Assembly (NCBI GenBank): GCA_016928125.1
Contig: JAFGLK010000142.1
Location: 1 to 15,182, forward strand
Length of the DNA stretch: 15,182 nt
From: Anaerolineae bacterium
Lineage (GTDB): Bacteria; Chloroflexota; Anaerolineae; UBA1429
Direction: 5' to 3'
The notes beneath the pieces were generated by a model that was given only the letters and a program-made list of their open reading frames with translations, was not told the origin of the DNA and ran no database searches. The stretch's first letter is position 1. Every line of letters begins with the position of its first letter. Positions 6,874-13,241 of the stretch are shown here, piece by piece. The position numbers and the translations under genes are program-made.

Positions 6874-7926
6874 CTATGGCCGCCAGGCTTCGATGGCGTC
6901 CGCGATGGCTGGCAGGCTCGTGCGCCAGACCCGATGCGGGACATTCTCAGAGATCTGGATCTCGATCCGTCCTGTGTGAGCCCCCGCGGCCAGGATCTCC
7001 TCTGTGGCGGCGCGCACCTGCTCCGGCGGGCGGAGATGCACCGATGAGGGAAAGTTGACGAACAAACGCTTCTCCGGCCACATGGCCAGCGCCTGGGCCA
7101 CGCTGGTGTCGTTGTCGGGCGCAGGCGCGAGTGAGTCGATCCCTCCGACCTTGGAGGCCGCGATGTCATCCCACAAGGGCTTCAGGTCGCCATCCATGTG
7201 GACGAACACGGGCACGTCTCCCAGTCTATCAGCCAGCTCGTTGTAGAGCGGCACGCAATACTTGCGAAAGCGCTCCGGACCGATGGCCGGGGCGGTGATA
7301 TTGTCTGGGAAGTCGACCAAGGGGGCTGGGGAGCGGCAGATGATGTCAAAGATGTGACGCGCCCGGGCCTCTAGGAGCTCGACGGTGTGCGCGACCCGTT
7401 CGGGCCAGTCGCACAGGTGATAGCCCAGGTTGTCCAGGCCCGTCCATTGCACCCAAAGCTGCTGATATGGCGTACGCTCGACGGCCACCAAAGGCAGGCC
7501 ATCCTCACCCAGCTCGGCCGCATCCTGGTGGTACTGGGCATAGTTCGGCCGAATAACACAATCCTCGAGATAGGCCCAGAGCACATCATAGTCCTCATAC
7601 GTCTCGACAAAGTGTTTGCGAATCGAGCTGCTATCGTAAGCTGGCTCAAAGGCGCGCTCCTCGTGGAGCGCACCTACAGGCGTGTGCAGCGTCGTCCGAC
7701 GCCACTTGGCATCGCCCACGCAGTAATCCTCTTCCACAAAGGCGCAATGAGGATGCTCGACCTCGTGCACGCGGCACCAGCGCAGCAGGGCGATGCGCTC
7801 CCTGCCCAGCAGTCGTCGCACATCCTCCAGCGGGAGAAGGGTGTCGTACATCACGAGCGGCACGCGATCGAGATCTCGGCCCTGAACCACGGCCAGCAAC
7901 CGGTCACGCATGGTCATGCCTGCCAT
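6874..7926 (-). CDS. Uroporphyrinogen decarboxylase (URO-D)-like protein
   Basis: 350-residue protein of the URO-D/MtaA superfamily. The N-terminus (MRDRLLAVVQGRDLDRVP) is typical, as is the barrel motif VHMDGD around residues 242-247, followed by NFPSSVHLRPPEQV. The family includes HemE and corrinoid or coenzyme-M methyltransferases; the methyltransferase zinc motif HxC is not visible. The sequence differs clearly from HemE and there are no heme genes nearby, so a role in heme synthesis is unlikely. Many such paralogues sit in sugar or aromatic catabolism clusters with unknown roles. Start: TTG at 7927-7929 and ATG at 7924-7926 are adjacent; the ATG is preferred, with GAGAGG about seven bases upstream. 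Another ATG at 7915-7917 is possible. First gene of a likely operon with the dehydratase. Confidence 0.88.
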   Translation of the reverse strand: MAGMTMRDRLLAVVQGRDLDRVPLVMYDTLLPLEDVRRLLGRERIALLRWCRVHEVEHPHCAFVEEDYCVGDAKWRRTTLHTPVGALHEERAFEPAYDSSSIRKHFVETYEDYDVLWAYLEDCVIRPNYAQYHQDAAELGEDGLPLVAVERTPYQQLWVQWTGLDNLGYHLCDWPERVAHTVELLEARARHIFDIICRSPAPLVDFPDNITAPAIGPERFRKYCVPLYNELADRLGDVPVFVHMDGDLKPLWDDIAASKVGGIDSLAPAPDNDTSVAQALAMWPEKRLFVNFPSSVHLRPPEQVRAATEEILAAGAHTGRIEIQISENVPHRVWRTSLPAIADAIEAWRP

Positions 7927-7948
7927 CAACTCGCCTCTCTCTCGTATC

Positions 7949-7958
7949 GATCATGATC
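7949..7958. repeat. Perfect 10-base palindrome upstream of the URO-D-like gene
   Basis: GATCATGATC is its own reverse complement and lies about 22 bases before the preferred ATG. It could be half of an operator or chance; nothing in the sequence decides this. Confidence 0.3.
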
Positions 7959-8011
7959 CTCACATGCAGTCGCAGCGACCGTGGTCCGCCACCCGTCACG
8001 CAAGCGCCCTA

Positions 8012-8040
8012 TGTATGCGCTACCCGCGCGCGCTTGTCAA
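8012..8040 (-). promoter_or_regulatory. Possible promoter for the URO-D/dehydratase operon
   Basis: Minus strand: perfect TTGACA (8040 to 8035), 17-base spacer, then CATACA (8017 to 8012), a poor three-of-six -10. The position suits the operon (leader about 79 bases), and its -35 is 41 bases from the fucosidase -35 in the opposite direction. Confidence 0.35.
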
Positions 8041-8081
8041 GATCGGTAGGCCAGAATCCCGCCACACAGAACGATCGCGCC

Positions 8082-8110
8082 TTGACCCGCGTAGGGAACG
8101 ACGCTAAGAT
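8082..8110 (+). promoter_or_regulatory. Sigma70-type promoter for the fucosidase gene
   Basis: TTGACC (8082-8087), 17-base spacer, TAAGAT (8105-8110): five-of-six and four-of-six matches at ideal spacing. Transcription would begin near 8117, giving a leader of about 68 bases. The same -10 hexamer, TAAGAT, is used in the predicted promoter of the AOR gene. Confidence 0.6.
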
Positions 8111-8116
8111 CACGGT

Positions 8117-8140
8117 TGACGCGTGACAGGCTGACGCGTG
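8117..8140. repeat. Direct repeat at the fucosidase transcription start
   Basis: TGACGCGTG occurs at 8117-8125 and again at 8132-8140, a 15-base period. Each copy contains the palindrome ACGCGT. Lying at or just after the predicted +1, it is well placed for a repressor, but this is inference. Confidence 0.4.
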
Positions 8141-8184
8141 TAAGCCGATTTCTCCATCATCCGGTTGACGAGGGAGGGTGAACG

Positions 8185-9468
8185 ATGGCAGACCATATGA
8201 GCTGGTGGCGGGAAGCGCGTTTCGGCATGTTCATACACTGGGGCGTGTACGCTGTCCCGGCGCGCGGCGAGTGGGTGATGTATCAGGAGCACATCCCACA
8301 CGAGGAGTATGCCCCGCTGGCGCGCAAGTACGATCCGAAGAAGTTCGATCCCGATGCTTGGGTGCAGCTCGCCAAAGAGGCGGGCATGCGCTACATGGTC
8401 CTCACATCCCGGCATCACGATGGGTTCTCCTTGTTCGACAGCCAGGTTTCCGATTTCACGGCCCCCAAGACCTCCGCGGGCCGAGACCTGATCCGCGAGT
8501 ATGTGGAGGCCTGTCATCGTGGCGGTATGCGCGTGGGGTTCTATTACTCCCTCCTGGACTGGCGCTATCCTGCCTATTTCCGCGGCCCGAAGCGCGACCC
8601 CAAGGGCTGGCGCGAACTGGTCGACTATGTGCATGCGCAGGTGCGCGAGTTGTGCACCCAATACGGCAAACTCGATGTCCTGTGGTACGATGGCGGCTGG
8701 CCCTATACGGCGGAGGATTGGCGCTCGGCCGAGCTCAACGCCATGGTGCGCCAACTCCAACCCGAGATCATCCTCAACAACCGCGCGCAACTGCCGGAGG
8801 ATTTCGACACGCCTGAGCAACACATTCGCCCCTCGGAGGCTGGTCGGCCCTGGGAGGCGTGCATGACATTGAATGACAACTGGGGTTACAACGAGGCCGA
8901 TGACAATTGGAAGACTCCCAAGCAGGTCATCATGCATCTGGTGCGCTGCGCTGGCGGCGGGGGCAATTTCCTGCTGAATGTGGGCCCACTTCCCGACGGG
9001 ACGATCCCTTCAGAGTCGGTGCGCATCTTGCGCCGTGTTGGGGAATGGCTGGACGAGAACGGGGGCTCGATCTATGGTACCCAGCGCTCGCCCTTCTCGA
9101 GCTCCATGGGTCTCAGCACCCTGATGGGCAATACGATCTACATGCACATTTTCCGCTGGCCCGGCAAAGAGATCCACTTGGCGAGGATCGTGAACAGCGT
9201 GCGCTCCGTGCATCTGCTCAAGACGGGCAAGCAGATCGAGTTTGAGCAGACCGACGACCGTGTGACGCTGACCGGGCTGCCAGGGCGGGCACCCGATGAG
9301 TTGGATACCGTGATCGTAATCGAGTTAGAGGGCGCCCCCAGAGTGTTGGACTATTTCGAGGACGGCTGGTCTACGCCGCTGGCCGAGAAAGCGCAGGTGG
9401 CCATGCATGCCGCCGCCCGCACAGAGACGGACACAGACGCAGGGACAGAGACACCCAACTCCGGGTGA
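8185..9468 (+). CDS. Alpha-L-fucosidase, GH29 family
   Basis: 427-residue glycoside hydrolase family 29 enzyme that releases alpha-linked L-fucose by a retaining mechanism. The catalytic barrel fills residues 1-320. Visible hallmarks: FGMFIHWG (H18-W19-G20), SRHHDGF (H77-H78-D79), and the nucleophile D169 in LWYDGG. E218 or E224 in the SEAGRPWEACM segment is the candidate acid/base; family members differ here. GNFLLNVGPLPDG is also typical. The C-terminal part (about 330-405) looks like a beta domain, followed by a Thr/Asp/Glu-rich tail. No signal peptide is visible, so it probably acts in the cytoplasm on imported oligosaccharides. GGAGG (8173-8177) lies seven bases before the ATG. It diverges from the URO-D/dehydratase operon. 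GH29 assignment is very secure; substrate linkage is unknown. Confidence 0.95.
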   Translation: MADHMSWWREARFGMFIHWGVYAVPARGEWVMYQEHIPHEEYAPLARKYDPKKFDPDAWVQLAKEAGMRYMVLTSRHHDGFSLFDSQVSDFTAPKTSAGRDLIREYVEACHRGGMRVGFYYSLLDWRYPAYFRGPKRDPKGWRELVDYVHAQVRELCTQYGKLDVLWYDGGWPYTAEDWRSAELNAMVRQLQPEIILNNRAQLPEDFDTPEQHIRPSEAGRPWEACMTLNDNWGYNEADDNWKTPKQVIMHLVRCAGGGGNFLLNVGPLPDGTIPSESVRILRRVGEWLDENGGSIYGTQRSPFSSSMGLSTLMGNTIYMHIFRWPGKEIHLARIVNSVRSVHLLKTGKQIEFEQTDDRVTLTGLPGRAPDELDTVIVIELEGAPRVLDYFEDGWSTPLAEKAQVAMHAAARTETDTDAGTETPNSG

Positions 9469-9508
9469 ATGGCCCGAGCAGCGGGGACTGAGCCAGACAG
9501 ATGCAGCC

Positions 9509-9536
9509 GGGCGCCCTCCCAAGCGAGAGGGCGCCC
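9509..9536. terminator. GC-rich hairpin between convergent genes
   Basis: A perfect 10-pair stem (9509-9518 with 9527-9536; GGGCGCCCTC/GAGGGCGCCC) with an eight-base loop, 40 bases after the fucosidase stop and 15 bases beyond the stop of the small membrane protein gene. There is no U-tract on either side, so termination may be weak or factor-assisted. Confidence 0.55.
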
Positions 9537-9551
9537 ACCTATGCATCGCTT

Positions 9552-9743
9552 TCAGGGATTGTTGACAGGATCATCGTCGTCTCGGGGCCAAAGGCCCCAT
9601 TTCAGGCACACGAGCGCCACCACGGCGATGGGCAGGATCAGTACCCATGGGTCGGCGCCCAGGATGGCATAGGCGATCACCGCCATGATTGCGGTGATGC
9701 CGCCCCGTATGAACACCTCTCGCCAACACCTGGGGTCGCGCAT
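9552..9743 (-). CDS. Small two-helix membrane protein, hypothetical
   Basis: 63-residue protein with two hydrophobic helices, about residues 12-28 and 32-50, separated by GADP, and an acidic tail with four consecutive Asp. The N-terminus is basic, so both ends are predicted inside. I do not recognise a family. The frame stays open upstream to a GTG at 9788 (78 residues), but that GTG lies inside a CRP/FNR-like box and would overlap the neighbour's promoter region, so ATG 9741-9743 is preferred. Its Shine-Dalgarno is weak (AGAG). The hydrophobic composition and the position between two real genes with a hairpin after the stop support it as real. It may be membrane-inserted; the function is unknown. 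Confidence 0.6.
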   Translation of the reverse strand: MRDPRCWREVFIRGGITAIMAVIAYAILGADPWVLILPIAVVALVCLKWGLWPRDDDDPVNNP

Positions 9744-9773
9744 GGGTCGCTCTGATGGGCCTGTCCGACGTCT

Positions 9774-9789
9774 TGTGACCAAAATCACG
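9774..9789. promoter_or_regulatory. CRP/FNR-family binding site
   Basis: TGTGA (9774-9778), six bases, TCACG (9785-9789): nine of ten matches to the TGTGA-N6-TCACA consensus of CRP-type regulators. Its centre (9781.5) is at -41.5 relative to the start predicted from the -10 at 9811-9816, the classic class II activation distance. Confidence 0.55.
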
Positions 9790-9807
9790 CCAGCCGAGCC
9801 CGATGTG

Positions 9808-9816
9808 TGCTACAAT
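9808..9816 (+). promoter_or_regulatory. Extended -10 promoter for the DUF438 gene
   Basis: TGC followed by TACAAT (9811-9816): a TGn extended -10 with a five-of-six hexamer. Bases 9787-9793 hold no -35, as expected for an activator-dependent promoter. The start would be near 9823, a leader of about 42 bases. Confidence 0.55.
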
Positions 9817-9853
9817 GGAGCCAGACTGGACGCCAAGAGGAATGCACCCACCC

Positions 9854-9858
9854 GGAGG
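9854..9858 (+). promoter_or_regulatory. Ribosome binding site deciding the DUF438 start
   Basis: GGAGG lies six bases before ATG 9865. The frame is open back to 9685, but this site, and the DUF438 homology beginning directly after it, fix the start here. Confidence 0.75.
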
Positions 9859-9864
9859 CAGGAC

Positions 9865-11067
9865 ATGAGCGAGTATATAGAGAACAGCCAAGAGCGCAAA
9901 CAGGCGCTGAAAGAACTCATCCTGGATCTTCACGCCGGCCTCGATCTGGCTCAGGCCCGCGCGCGCTTTGCCGCCCTGATCGGGGATATCAGCGCTCAAG
10001 AGATCGCCAGGCTCGAGCAGGAGCTCATCGAGGATGGCCTGCCGGTGGAAGAGGTCAAGGCCTTGTGCGATGTGCACGTGGCCGTCTTTCAGGAGTCTCT
10101 TGACCAGGAGAGGGCTCCAGAGATGACCCCGGGACATCCCGTACACACCTTCAAGGCGGAGAACTTTGCCTTGGGTGAGTTGCTCAAACTCATGGAGGAG
10201 GCGGTGGCCGAGCTGCCCTCTGCATCGGCCCTGGAGCGCTTGCGCCGTTTTGCCGAGCAGATGGCCCAGGTGGAGCGCATCTACAGCCGCAAAGAGAACC
10301 TGCTCTTCCCAATCCTCGAGAGGCACGGCGTCACGGGACCATCCTCAGTGATGTGGGGCACGCACGACGACATCCGCGCTCAGGTCAAGATCTTTCAGGA
10401 GGCTCTGCGACACAGCCCGAAGAGCGCTGCCGAGCTGTTCACCCCCTTGGCCGAGGCGATCCGGAGCATGTTCTACAAAGAGGAGCACATCCTGTATCCG
10501 ACAGCGCTCAAGATGCTCAGCGAGGCCGAGTGGGCGGAGATCCGAGACGGTAGCGACGAGATCGGCTACTGCCTCATCCGCCCAGGGAACCAATGGCAGC
10601 CGGCGGTCGAGCCTGCCCAGGCGCCCCGAGAGGAGGCTCCGCTGTTTGAGGGCGGCATGTTGCCTCTTGATACAGGCGGGTTGACGCGAGAGCAGGTCAA
10701 TCTCATGCTGACCCACTTGCCCATCGACGTGACTTTTGTTGATGAGCAGGACACCGTGCGCTACTTCTCACAGAGCCGTCACGAGCGGATCTTCACCCGC
10801 ACGCCAGCTATCATCGGGCGCAAGGTGCAGAACTGCCATCCGCCTGCCAGCGTGCACGTGGTGAATCGGCTGCTGGACGAGTTCAGGAGCGGGCAGAGAG
10901 ACGTGGCCGAGTTCTGGATCCAGATGGCCGGCCAGTTCATTCACATCCGTTACTTTGCGCTGCGCGACGAGGAGGGGCGCTATCGTGGCACCATCGAGGT
11001 GAGCCAGGATCTCTCACCGTTGCGCGCCCTCGAGGGCGAGCGACGGCTCTTGGACGAAGCGCCATAA
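9865..11067 (+). CDS. DUF438-hemerythrin-PAS protein
   Basis: 400-residue soluble protein with three parts. Residues 9-80 are a DUF438 helical domain (KELILDLHAGLDLAQA; VKALCDVHVAVFQESL). Residues 88-220 are a hemerythrin-like four-helix bundle with candidate iron ligands H91/H94, E144 (RKENLLFP), H167 (GTHDDIR) and E207/H208 (KEEHILYP). Residues 272-395 are a PAS_10-type PAS domain with IDVTFVDEQDTVRYFS and the conserved NCHPP motif (323-327). A proline-rich linker (about 240-270) separates the last two. The architecture is a known DUF438 family form. Roles in sensing or handling oxygen, NO or heme have been suggested for hemerythrin-type domains, but the function is unsettled and there is no output domain. 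A CRP/FNR-like box and extended -10 lie upstream. It is a single-gene unit ended by the hairpin at 11076-11110. Confidence 0.92.
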   Translation: MSEYIENSQERKQALKELILDLHAGLDLAQARARFAALIGDISAQEIARLEQELIEDGLPVEEVKALCDVHVAVFQESLDQERAPEMTPGHPVHTFKAENFALGELLKLMEEAVAELPSASALERLRRFAEQMAQVERIYSRKENLLFPILERHGVTGPSSVMWGTHDDIRAQVKIFQEALRHSPKSAAELFTPLAEAIRSMFYKEEHILYPTALKMLSEAEWAEIRDGSDEIGYCLIRPGNQWQPAVEPAQAPREEAPLFEGGMLPLDTGGLTREQVNLMLTHLPIDVTFVDEQDTVRYFSQSRHERIFTRTPAIIGRKVQNCHPPASVHVVNRLLDEFRSGQRDVAEFWIQMAGQFIHIRYFALRDEEGRYRGTIEVSQDLSPLRALEGERRLLDEAP

Positions 11068-11075
11068 AGCTACAA

Positions 11076-11110
11076 AGACTCCCCTGGCCACGGTGACGCC
11101 AGGGGAGTCT
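11076..11110. terminator. Bidirectional terminator hairpin
   Basis: A perfect 13-pair stem (11076-11088 with 11098-11110; AGACTCCCCTGGC/GCCAGGGGAGTCT) and nine-base loop, nine bases after the DUF438 stop. CGTTT follows on the plus strand and CTTTG beyond a one-base step on the minus strand. It lies between the ends of the DUF438 and AOR genes. Confidence 0.75.
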
Positions 11111-11136
11111 CGTTTCAGCCCACAGCTCGGCCTATC

Positions 11137-13008
11137 TCATGGCAGGTGTTCGGCCACCCACTCGATGTCCAGTTCCTGCAACTTGCCCAGGGTAGGCACG
11201 CCAGTGTCCGGATCCCAGCCCATCATGCCGTAGAACATGCTCACAGCCTCGTCGAGCACCTCCGGGTCGATGGGCGCCTCATTGACCGTGCCGCTGACAT
11301 GGAACGTGTTCATCCGCATCGGCAGTTTGTCATCCTGGCGGGTCATGCCCTCCCGAAGGTTAAAGGCACGGGCCATGGTCACGCCCCGCTCGGCCACCTT
11401 GAGCAGCTCCCACACATTCGTCTGCCAGCCGGTGATGGCCCTGACGATCTCGACCATCTGATCGCGGCTCCAGGGGATGAACATGCAGTGGCCCAGATGA
11501 TTGTGGACCCACTGCCAGTTCGTCGTCATGGTATAGGCCCGCACCTTGTGCGAATTGAGCTCGGTCTGCGGCACCGACTGGTAGACGCCGAGGCTCTGAA
11601 GCCCCTCTCCCACCGGATCATTGGCCTGAGCCCCATCCCAGAAGTTGTGCATGTGGTCGGCGCCCGTGGGGGAAACGGCATAGCCGAGGCCCTGGCCGTG
11701 GCGCGTGCGACACTCGTGCATTGGGTAGGGCTGGCCCTTGACATCCAGCACAAAAGGCAGAGCCGCCGGCCCCAGCTTTTGAGCGGCGCGGGTTGGCCCC
11801 TCGGCCAGCAGATCGCCGATGCCCTCGCGGAAGCAGATGCGCCGGGTCAGCTCTACCATCGCCTCGCCATTGCCAAAGTTCAGCTCGAGGCCATCGGTGT
11901 CCTCTTGGGTCAGAACGCCGTTCTCATAACATTCCATGGCAAAAGAGACGGCCATGCCGCACGAGATCGTGTCGAGGCCCTGGGCGTTGCAGAGCTCGTT
12001 CGCCTTGGAGATGGCGCGCAGGTCATCCACGCCGCAGTTGGAGCCAAAGGCACCGATCGTCTCGTATTCAGGACCGCCATAGATGGGATCGACCTGATAT
12101 TGGTCGTCATGGATGTCCACGACGCGCTTGCAGCGGATCGGACAAGCGTAGCAGCCCCCGCGATCCGTCAGGATGGTGTCGCGCATGGCGGTGCCGCTGA
12201 TCTTGCTGGCGCCCTCGAACTGGCCATCCTGAAAGTTGCGGGTCGGCAACGCGCCGATCTCGTGCAGGCCCTCGACGCCGCCGGAGGTGCCCAGATCGTG
12301 CATGCCCCAGCTCTTGTCCTTCCAGTTGTCGACCATCCAGCGCGATAGGGCACGCACGCCGTCGCTATCGGCCAGCTCGATACGATTCCTGCCGCGCGCA
12401 GCCACCGCCTTGAGGTTCTTGGAGCCCATCACGGCGCCCAGGCCGGTGCGGCCGGCCGCATGGGTGACATCGAACATCACGCAGGCGTAGCGCACCATCT
12501 TCTCGCCGCCCACGCCGATGGTGGCTGCGCGAACCCGGCCGTCGCCAAGCTCGGCCTTGAGGGCCTCCTCACACTCGTTGGTCGTCATGCCCCAAAGATG
12601 ATCGGCCGGCTTGATCTCGGCCTCGCCATCATGGACCCAGAGGTAGACGGGAGAGGAAGCTTTGCCCTTGACGATGATGGCGTCAAAGCCGGCCTGCTTG
12701 AGCTCGGCGCCAAAGAAGCCTCCGCCATCAGCCTCACCATACCCCCCTGTGAGGGGCGACTTGGCGCCCACGGCGCTCCGGCCCGCCCCAGCGATCGGGA
12801 TCCCAGTGATCGTTCCGTCCGCAAAGATGAGCGCATTCTCGGGGCCAAGAGGATCAGCGTTCTTGGGCACATCCTTCAGCAGATAATACCCTACAAAGCC
12901 GCTTCCGCCGATGTAACGCCGGTAGAAGGTGTCGGAGGGCTCCTCCGACCACACCTTGCCCTGCGTCAGGTCGACGTGCAGAATCTTGCCTGCATAACCC
13001 TTTGCCAT
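11137..13008 (-). CDS. Aldehyde:ferredoxin oxidoreductase, tungsten-dependent
   Basis: 623-residue enzyme of the AOR family, which oxidises aldehydes to acids (or reduces acids) with ferredoxin, using a bis-pterin tungsten cofactor and one [4Fe-4S] cluster. The AOR N-domain covers about 1-205 (GKILHVDLTQGKV; AGRSAVGAKSPLTGGYGEADGG). The C-terminal domains cover about 206-620. Cluster cysteines are C286, C289 and C293 (CYACPIRC) and C508 (NHLGHCMF). Length is typical. ATG 13006-13008 is chosen because GGAGG (13015-13019) lies six bases upstream; a longer start at 13053 would add 15 unconserved residues. A consensus-like promoter lies at 13115-13142. No tungstate transporter, pterin genes or ferredoxin are adjacent. 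Substrate range is unknown. Family assignment is secure. Confidence 0.95.
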   Translation of the reverse strand: MAKGYAGKILHVDLTQGKVWSEEPSDTFYRRYIGGSGFVGYYLLKDVPKNADPLGPENALIFADGTITGIPIAGAGRSAVGAKSPLTGGYGEADGGGFFGAELKQAGFDAIIVKGKASSPVYLWVHDGEAEIKPADHLWGMTTNECEEALKAELGDGRVRAATIGVGGEKMVRYACVMFDVTHAAGRTGLGAVMGSKNLKAVAARGRNRIELADSDGVRALSRWMVDNWKDKSWGMHDLGTSGGVEGLHEIGALPTRNFQDGQFEGASKISGTAMRDTILTDRGGCYACPIRCKRVVDIHDDQYQVDPIYGGPEYETIGAFGSNCGVDDLRAISKANELCNAQGLDTISCGMAVSFAMECYENGVLTQEDTDGLELNFGNGEAMVELTRRICFREGIGDLLAEGPTRAAQKLGPAALPFVLDVKGQPYPMHECRTRHGQGLGYAVSPTGADHMHNFWDGAQANDPVGEGLQSLGVYQSVPQTELNSHKVRAYTMTTNWQWVHNHLGHCMFIPWSRDQMVEIVRAITGWQTNVWELLKVAERGVTMARAFNLREGMTRQDDKLPMRMNTFHVSGTVNEAPIDPEVLDEAVSMFYGMMGWDPDTGVPTLGKLQELDIEWVAEHLP

Positions 13009-13014
13009 TCGATA

Positions 13015-13019
13015 CCTCC
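13015..13019 (-). promoter_or_regulatory. Ribosome binding site deciding the AOR start
   Basis: GGAGG on the minus strand, six bases before ATG 13008. It excludes the upstream in-frame ATG at 13053. Confidence 0.75.
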
Positions 13020-13114
13020 AACGATGATGTAGATCGGTGCAGATGATGCCCATGCAGAGAGAACATCTTGCCGATGCCCCCAGTCATCTCTGCCGTGAGC
13101 TCCCAAACGCACCT

Positions 13115-13142
13115 ATCTTACCAGGGCCGCGGCGAGTGTCAA
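13115..13142 (-). promoter_or_regulatory. Strong sigma70-type promoter for the AOR gene
   Basis: Minus strand: perfect TTGACA (13142 to 13137), 16-base spacer ending in TGG (extended -10), then TAAGAT (13120 to 13115). The start would be near 13108, a leader of about 100 bases. This is the best promoter match in the window. Confidence 0.65.
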
Positions 13143-13241
13143 AACACCGCTCAAACCAGTGCCCATCGCGAGCTGCTCCATCGGAAAGCCGCCGAGGCCG
13201 CAAGACCGCGAGCCGACACAAGACTCATCAGGAGCGGCGCC

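Noticed and set aside
9685..9864. 60-codon N-terminal extension of the DUF438 protein
   Set aside because: It would be translated across the CRP/FNR box and promoter; the GGAGG at 9854-9858 and family homology begin at ATG 9865.
11146..12348. 400-codon open frame opposite the AOR gene
   Set aside because: A shadow of the AOR reading frame. The sense strand has cluster cysteines and conserved family motifs; the antisense product has none.
13009..13053. 15-residue extension of the AOR
   Set aside because: It lies upstream of the good RBS and adds no family sequence before the conserved KGYAGKILHVDL start.
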